DNA of 64,000 nucleotides from Sipunculus nudus (taxonomy: Eukaryota > Annelida > Sipuncula > Golfingiida > Sipunculidae), in contig CM049317.1 of assembly GCA_026874595.1 (NCBI GenBank), forward strand, positions 39,642,401 through 39,706,400, in the 5' to 3' direction. Below the pieces are notes generated by a model that made no database searches, was not told where the DNA came from, and saw only the letters and a list, made by a program, of their open reading frames with translations. The translations under genes were made by a program, and so were the position numbers. Of the stretch, positions 56,779 to 64,000 are shown piece by piece (within the stretch, counting starts at the first letter, position 1; every line of letters begins with the position of its first letter).

Positions 56779-57610
56779 TGTTATTCATAGCTATCTCAAA
56801 AACGGTAGCAGCTAGCATCACCAATTATTTTTGCAAATAATTAGTCATCTGAAAAACTCATTCGGATTTTGTTTATTTTTTTTTTCTAACTGCATTTGCT
56901 TAGATTTTATAGGGATAGGCTAAAAAAGTTTTAAAAATCTTCTTCTCCGAAACTGTCCAGCCAAATTGTCAAATATTTCACAGAAATGATCCCTTGAACA
57001 ATCTCTCTCAAGTTAGTTCGAATGGTTCCAGTTTGGAAATTTTTGACCGAGTTACAGGAGGTTGAACTTAGTCATCTGTCCAAAAAAAAACACTAAAATT
57101 AAAATCTCAGAAACGGCTAGAGCTATAATCACCAAATTTTATACCAATGTTTGTCATATATGTCACATCTGAAATTAAGGTATTGCTGGCCCCACCTACA
57201 TTGATCTTTTTTTACAAGCGAAAATTTAATTTTAAACTCTACTAGCTTATACACTGATTTATGATGAAACTGTTAAGCTGATTGGTTTAAACTTTACAAG
57301 AATTATTCTATGGTAGGGGTTCTGCCAGTTTTATGAGAATAGATTGGGTAAATACAGCTTTAACAAAGCATTGTAGCCAATTGAAAAAGGCTTCTGTGTT
57401 TTAAAACATTTGACAACATGCTGAGTTTCAGCAGCCAAGTCAAGAGGTCCCACAGTACAACCAGGTGGGGTCCAGACATCACCATGGCAACTGACTTGGC
57501 TCTGGCGGGTGTCTAGACAATGTGTCTAGCACAGAATTCCCAGATTATTGGAACTATATCTTTCAGCTGTTTGAAAAAAGATTTGTCATCTAAAAAAGTG
57601 TCGGATTTTT
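56779..57610 (+). mobile_element. Family B HINE-like repeat, fragment without 5' end
   Basis: Starts at 'tcatagctatctcaaaaacg' and runs through 'catctgaaaaactcattcgg', 'tttatttttttttttctaac', 'gtccagccaaattgtcaaat' and 'attgctggccccacctacat' to weakly similar sequence near 57600. It preserves the uninterrupted version of the T-tract site used by the insertion at 57773. Confidence 0.7.
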
Positions 57611-57772
57611 AGCGAACCTGTGAGCTTATGCAATGTTGCTGCATCGTCCATCGTGCGTCAGTGCGTCGTGCGTTGTCTCTAGTTAACCATACCTGTCTAA
57701 AAAATGGCAGGAGCTAGCACCACCAATGTTTTTGCAAATAATCAGTCATCAGTCATCATTTGTTTATTTTTT

Positions 57773-60700
57773 AGCTCAGCTGACTGAAAGTCATCTGAGC
57801 TATAGCGATCACTCTTTGTCCGTCGTCCGTCTGTCTGTCTGTCCGTCTCTCTATCCGTTAACCAGGCACAAATCGTAACCACTGGACCTGGAATCTTCTA
57901 ACTTGACATCCAGGGAGTACCATGAAAAATCTCCTTGGAAACCTGAAATTAGGTCTCTGTTACTCATAACCTCTGAGCTATGGGGCTCCGAAGTACCCCC
58001 CAGAAAAGTAAAAAATTTCATACAAAAACTTCAATATCTCATTAACTACTTGACTGATGGTCATGATTTTCGGCATACATATTGATCATGAGAGGTTCCA
58101 TCAGTTCCTGAAGACTGGTGGCGCCACCTGTATCGTTCAATTTTTTACGAATTTTTTTCTCTATTTTTGAGACCTTTAAAAATGTGAACATCTGTTAACA
58201 AGGCACAAATCGTAATGACTGGACTTAGAATCTTCATTCTCGACACACTGAGAGACCTATAAAAAGTCTCCATGGAAACCAGAAATTAGGTCTCTGTTAC
58301 CCATATCCTTCGAGCTATGGGGCCCCAAAGTACCCCCCAGAAAAGTCCAAAATTTCATACAAAAACTTCAATATCTCATTAACTACTTGACTGATGGTCA
58401 TGATTTTTGGCATACATATTGATCATGAGAGGTTCCATCAGTTCCTGAAGACTGGTGGCGTCACCTGTATTTTTCGATTTTTTACGAATTTTTTTCTCTA
58501 TTTTTGAGACCTTTAAAAATGTGAACATCTGTTAACAAGGCACAAATCGTAACGACTGGACTTAGAATCTTCATTCTCGACACACTGAGAGACCTATGAA
58601 AAGTCTCCATGGAAACCAGAAATTAGGTCTCTGTTACCCATATCCTTCCAGCTATGGGGCCCCAAACTACCCCCCAGAAAAGTAAAAAATTTCATACAAA
58701 AACTTCAATATCTCATTAACTACTTGACTGATGGTCATGATTTTCGGCATACATATTGATCATGAGAGGTTCCATCAGTTCCTGAAGACTGGTGGCGCCA
58801 CCTGTATCGTTCAATTTTTTACGAATTTTTTTCTCTATTTTTGAGACCTTTAAAAATGTGAACATCTGTTAACAAGGCACAAATCGTAACGACTGGACTT
58901 AGAATCTTCATTCTCGACACACTGAGAGACCTATGAAAAGTCTCCATGGAAACCAGAAATTAGGTCTCTGTTACCCATATCCTTCCAGCTATGGGGCCCC
59001 AAACTACCCCCCAGAAAAGTAAAAAATTTCATACAAAAACTTCAATATCTCATTAACTACTTGACTGATGGTCATGATTTTTGGCATACATATTGATTGT
59101 GAGATGTTCCATCAGTTCCTGCAGACTGGTGGCGCCACCTGTATCGTTCAATTTTTTACGAATTTTTTTCTCTTTTTTTGAGACCTTTCAAAATGTAAAC
59201 CATCAGTCAAGTAGTTAATGAGATATTGAAGTTTTTGTATGAAATTTTTTACTTTTCTTGGGGGTACTTTAGGGCTCCATAGCTCGAAGAATATGGGTAA
59301 CAGAGACCTAATTTTGGTTTCCATGGAGACTTTTCATAGGTCTCTCAGTGTGTCGAGAATGAAGATTCTAGGTCCATTCGTTATGATTTGTGCCACGTTA
59401 ACAGATGACAGCATCCTTAAAGGTCTCAAAAATAGAGGAAAAAAATCGTAAAAAATCGAACAATACAGGTGGCGCCACAAGGTGTTCCATCAGTTCCTGC
59501 AGACTGGTGGCACAACCTGTATTTGTTCGGGTTTTTTTTTACGAATGTTTTATCTATTTTTGAGACCTTTAAAGATATGAACATCTGTTAACAGGGCACA
59601 AATCATAAAAACTGGACCTAGAATCTTTATTCTTGACACACAGGGAGACCCATGAAAATTCTCCATGGAAACCTGAAATTAGGTCTCTGTTACCCATATT
59701 CTTTAGGCTGTATGGCTCCAAAATACCCCCCCAGAATAATGGAAAATTTTATACAAAAACTGCAGTATCTCAATAACTACAACACTGATGGTTATAATTT
59801 TTGGCATACATATTGATCATGAGCTGTTCCATCAGGTTCTGCAGAGAGGGTGCGCCACCTCTATTTTTTTCAAATTTTTACGAATTTTTTTCACTTTTTT
59901 CGAGACCTTTGAAGATGTTGCCATCTGTTAACAGGGCACAAATCGTAACGACTACACCTAGAATCTTCTCTCTTGACATGCAGGGAGGCCCATAAAAAGT
60001 CTCTTTGGAAACCTGAAATTAGGTCTCTGTTACCCATAACCTTTGAGCTATGGGGCTCCAAAGTACCCCCCAGAATAATGCTAAATTTGATACAAAACCT
60101 CAAGTATCTAAACAACTATTGCAGTGATCACCATGATTCTTTGCATGGATATTGATCATGGAATGTGTCATCAGTTTCTGCAGTATGGTGGCGCCACCTG
60201 TATTTTTTTTATTTTTACGAATTTTTTTCTCTATTTTTGAGACCTCATAAGATGCGGTCATCTGTTAACATGGCACAAATCGTAACAACTGGACCTAGAA
60301 TCTTCTATCTTGACATGCTGAGAGGCCCATGAAAAGTCTCCTTAAAAACTTGAAATTACGTCTCTGTTACCCATAACCTCTGAGCTATGGGGTTCCGAAG
60401 TACCCCCCAGAATAATGGAAAATTTGATACAAAAGCTCAAGTATCTGAACAATTATTATATTGATCACCATGAGTCTTTGCATGGATATTGATCATGAAA
60501 TGTTTCATCAGTTTCTGCATTCTGGTGGCGCGACCTGTATTTTTTCGATTTTTTAAAGTTTTTTTTCTCTATTTTTGAAACCTTTTAAGATTTGGTCATC
60601 TGTTAACAGGGCACAAATCATATCAACTGGACCTAGAATCTTCTGTCATGACATGCAAGGACGGTCATAAAAAGTCTATATGGAAACCTGATACAAGGTC

Positions 60701-61520
60701 TCTGTTACTGATATCCTTTCAGCTATGAGGCTCGGAAGTTCCTCCCAGAATAATGCAAAAATTGATACAATAACTAATGCATTGATCACCATGATTGTCT
60801 ACATTTGTATTGATAATGGCTTGTTTCATCAGTTTCTGTAGACTGGTGGTGCCACCTGTATTTTGATTTTTTAAGAATTTTTTTCTTGATTTTTGAGACC
60901 TTTAAACATTTGGTCATCTGTTAACAGGCCACAAATCATAATGACTTGACCTAGAATCTTCTTTCTTAACATGCAGGGAGGTCCATGAAACATCTTGGAA
61001 ACCTGAAATTAGGTCTCTGTTACCCATATCCTTCATGCTCTGGGGCTCCGAAGTACTCCCCAGAGTAAAGATTTGGTCATCTGTTAACAGAGCACAAATT
61101 ATAATGACTTGATCTAGAATCTCCTTTCTTGATATGCTGGGAGGCCCCTGAAAAGTCTCCTTGTGCACCTGAAATTACATCTCTGTTACCCATATCCTTC
61201 ATCCTATGCGGCTTTGAAATACCCCCCAGAATAAATATTTGGTCATCTGTTAACAGGGCACAAATCATAATAACTGGACCTAGAATTTTATTTTTTGACA
61301 TGCTGGGAGACCCCTGAAAAGTCATCTTGTAAACCTTGAAAATAGGTGTCTGTTACCCATATCCTTCATGCTACAGAGCTCCAATGAATATTGGATGATT
61401 TTATACAAAAGGTCAATTTTGGAAAAAGTATTTCATTCAAATTTGACATTCAGATGATAAAATTACTTTTGTCAATGTCTTCCTGGTCAGCTGAGCGTCA
61501 TGACCCCTGGGTCACTTGTT
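57773..61520 (+). mobile_element. Family A HINE-like element, full length, inserted in family B
   Basis: The 5' end AGCTCAGCTGAC follows a T-run. CTCAGCTGAC (57775-57784) is the exact complement of GTCAGCTGAG (61486-61495). The 3' palindrome TGACCCCTGGGTCA (61501-61514) is followed by CTTGTT. A 5' hairpin pairs AGCTCAGCTGAC with GTCATCTGAGCT. The interior is about eleven units beginning 'ctgttaacaaggcacaaatc'. Units at 58191, 58528 and 58865 are 337 bp long and nearly identical; later ones decay and shorten. The flank reads TTTATTTTTT / TCTAACTGC, as in the uninterrupted family B at 56869-56895. Confidence 0.8.
59200..59478 (-). repeat. Inverted unit inside the family A tandem array
   Basis: Starting at 'accatcagtcaagtagttaa' the unit reads backwards (complement of 'aactacttgactgatggt') through 'cagagacctaattttggttt' to 'acaggtggcgcca', then forward orientation resumes at 'ggtgttccatcagttcctgc'. 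A single internal unit has flipped. Confidence 0.85.
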
Positions 61521-62869
61521 TCTAACTGCATTTTTTTTTTAGATTTTTGCACAGCGTCCATCTGTTCATCTGCCTTGGGATAAAAACACTCCTGTCTCTG
61601 CATTGGTTGGACTTATCGACCTGAAATTTTGCAGGTGTATACATCCTGGACAGCTTTCTTGATTTTATGAAAGGTGGCGCCACCTACATCACGTTTAAGC
61701 TGCAGACATCCAAGCTCATATCTCGGGAACCGTTTGACCGATTGGGCAAATATTTTGCATGTTTATAGATCTCACATAGCTCTTTATCATAAGCAAAACT
61801 GGTGGCGCCACCTGCAATCATTTTTGCACAGTGTCCGTCTGTTTGTTTGCCGTGGGATAAAATCACTCATATCTCGGCAGTGGTTTGACATATCTGCCTA
61901 AAATTTTGCAGGTTTATACATCTTGGATAGGTTCTCGATTTTGTGACAGGTGGGGTACGTTTATGCATACGCTGAAAACATTCAGGATTATATCTCAGGA
62001 CTGGTTTGACATATCCCCCTGAAATTTTGCATGTGTATAGATTTCACATAGCTCTTAATCATACACAAAATTGGTGGCGCCACCTGCCACAATTTTTGCA
62101 CAGTGTCCGATGTTTGTCTGCCGTCGGCTAAAATCACTCATATCTCAGTAGTGGTTTGACTTATCTGCCTAAAATTTTGCATGTTTATACATCTTCGATA
62201 GCTTTCTCAATTTTGTGGCAGGTGGCGCCATCTTCATTTATGTATACGCTGCAGACATTCAGGCTTTTATTTCAGGACTGGTTTGACATATCCCCCTGAA
62301 ATTTTGCATGTGTATAGATCTCATAATTCTTAATCATACACAAAAGTGATGGCGCCACCTGCCAACATTTTTGCACAGCGTCCGTCTTTTTGTCGGCCGT
62401 GGGCTAAAATCACTCATATCTCAGTAGTGGTTTCACTTGTCTGCCTAAAACTTTGCATGTTTATACATCTTGGACAGCTTTCTGGATTTTGTGGTAGGTG
62501 GCGCAACCTACATACACATTTCGGCTGCAGACATCCAGGCTATTATGCAACACACCTCACTCTATTTCCCCTTGCCACTCAATCCATGCCTCACTTCACC
62601 CGTTCCACTCTGATTTTGGCGGATACAAGTAGTCACTTGTTGACTACCCGTATTCTAGTTTTTGTGTTGTGTGCACCCATGCTAGATTTTCAGCAGTGAT
62701 GTTTGTTTGTTTCTTGTTCTAAGTGTTTAGTACTTGCATTGTTCATATACATGTTACACATGTTCTTGAAAAGTAATGGTCCAGCATTGAAACAACATAC
62801 CTGGTGTAATCTCATTGCACAGGTTCGCATTAGGCCTGTAGGCCTTGTTTTTTTTTTTTAATTTTAAAT

Positions 62870-62924
62870 TCACAGTCCTACATGAGCAAAGTAGTTTCAC
62901 AGTCCTACATGAGCAAAGTAGATA
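62870..62924 (+). repeat. 27-bp direct duplication
   Basis: 'cacagtcctacatgagcaaa' plus 'gtag' occurs twice in tandem just after the family B end. Confidence 0.8.
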
Positions 62925-62950
62925 GGCAGATCAAATTTTGAAGAGCGAAG

Positions 62951-63001
62951 ATGAATGAAGAACACCCGATCCAGAAGTTACAGATTCCTGCACATAATAA
63001 G
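62951..63001 (+). CDS. Possible first coding exon, unknown protein
   Basis: An ATG preceded in frame by TGA (62939-62941) opens 17 codons, MNEEHPIQKLQIPAHNK, and ends at AAG followed by the strong donor GTATGTG. The in-frame stop just upstream suits a true start rather than an internal exon. No domain or partner exon is visible, so this may be chance. Confidence 0.3.
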
Positions 63002-63378
63002 GTATGTGAATTTTGTGTTTGTGCATGTAAAGTGTCAAAGAGTACAATATACGAAAGTACATATCAGAAATGGCCCTATGAGGCTGGAAATGTTGAATTG
63101 GCCGTAAATGGCATGATAGATTGGCCTGTGTGTGTGTTTTTTCCCCAGTGAATTGCCTAAGCATGAGAGGTAAGACCGAGTGGCCAAAGTCCACCGAAGC
63201 GAAAATTAAAAGTAGCTACGGAGATATGTCTGTGCCTCATAAGATTGCTTATAGGCTATAAATACAATTAGCAATGAGTCTGAATTATTTGAGTGAGGAA
63301 AAATTGTGGAACCTCGCGTTAGGCTGTCTTTCAGAATTGTGGCGCCAGTTTTGAGGTGACCAGATAGGTATTATATTT

Positions 63379-63437
<59 letters not shown>

Positions 63438-64000
63438 ATATGAGTAACGTGGGGCTAGGCTAATGAAGGGGACAGGGATGTTAAGCAAAGGTGAAGTGAG
63501 TAACCAGCAACGCTCCGTCTTTTTTTCTATGCCGTGTCCAAGAGACTGGAAAAATACATTTGAAACTGTTGTATTGAATGAGTGGCCCGGAGGTAGGCCT
63601 TAGTTGTGAGAAAAAGAACTAAAGTATTGTACTTATTGGCAAAGGTATGTGCCCGCAGTATTTTGATGTACACGAAATGTAGAAATCTGAACAAATGATT
63701 ATTTTACTTTGAGTGTATCCATTAATAGTACAGAGGAAGGCAGCAGGGTCTAAATGTATAGGATACAGCAGTCTACTAAGCTTATGTAAATTTGAAGATT
63801 TTATGGTTGTTATATAAATAAGTGTATATAAAGCTAGAGTGAAGCTTCCAAAATTTCTATTTCAACCATTTTACATTAAAAGGGATATTTTGATAAAAAT
63901 GCTATTGGTTTAAGGTTGTACATAAAGGATGACAAACAGAAAAAAATTTTGTTTTATAAATATATGAAACCATTAATCCATATGACAACCATTCCAGCAT
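63002..64000. other. No confident gene; (CA)n-(AT)n tract
   Basis: Compound microsatellite (CA then AT) at 63380-63439. The rest is AT-rich with no exon supported. Confidence 0.5.

Larger units (their letters stand above)
57611..62850 (+). mobile_element. Family B HINE-like element, full length, carrying a nested family A
   Basis: Outer element of a nested pair. The 5' subterminal repeat GCGAACCTGTG (57612-57622) is the exact complement of CACAGGTTCGC at 62818-62828. The 3' hairpin is AGGCCTGTAGGCCT (62832-62845), followed by TTGTTT. Family B sequence is present at 57611-57772 and 61521-62850. The right part has about seven units of 130-150 bp with GGTGGCGCCACC (61673-61684, 61801-61812, 62073-62084) and 'atttttgcacagtgtccg'. 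Non-coding. Confidence 0.8.

Noticed and set aside
62951-63151. Sixty-six-residue Cys-containing ORF as a whole gene
   Set aside because: The part beyond the GTATGTG donor looks like intron, so only the first 17 codons are kept as a weak exon.

Overview
This window is nuclear DNA of an animal. It is AT-rich, gene-poor, dense in repeats, and contains spliced exons with GT/AG borders. The mix of decayed Helentron, Ty3/Gypsy and SWIM/Ulp1/PHD elements, many related Helentron-like repeats, tRNA-like SINE units and long poly-G and (AT)n tracts fits a marine mollusc, most likely a bivalve. That is inference; the species cannot be named from the sequence. No prokaryotic operon, CRISPR array or viral genome is present.

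Layout. Positions 1-19077 are mostly two families of Helentron-associated (HINE-like) repeats. Family A starts AGCTCAGCTGAC and ends with the complementary CAGCTGAG, a GACCCATGGGTC-type hairpin and CTTGTT. Family B starts AGCGAACCTGTG and ends CACAGGTTCGC, an AGGCCT hairpin and TTGTTT. Family A is nested in family B twice (8626-11041 and 57773-61520). Positions 19397-21006 hold a minus-strand relic of a Helentron helicase-endonuclease whose 3' end matches family A, which suggests the source of mobility. Positions 23045-24726 are a decayed SWIM/Ulp1-like protease/PHD gene. Positions 24906-25918 are a 41-bp minisatellite. Positions 25928-30577 are a dead Ty3/Gypsy pol plus LTR start, split by a TIR element and by a MITE with a 10-bp target duplication.

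Positions 36638-54627 carry the best host-gene candidate: three short exons joined in phase (0, 1, 0) encode the first 49 residues of a protein with a coiled-coil-like N-terminus. Its first intron, about 15 kb, holds a 49-bp repeat, about 107 copies of a 45-bp satellite, long arrays of a 40-bp repeat, a 30-bp minisatellite and a 540-bp MITE with a 9-bp target duplication. Two other possible first exons (32257, 62951) and two weak exon candidates (16984 and 31326 on the minus strand) are listed with low confidence.

The most notable signal is that family A repeats and the Helentron relic carry many AGGTCA nuclear-receptor half-sites. These occur as DR1/DR0 clusters and as perfect AGGTCA-N3-TGACCT palindromes spaced about 150-160 bp apart, so a mobile family appears to be spreading receptor-type binding sites. 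Binding and function are untested.
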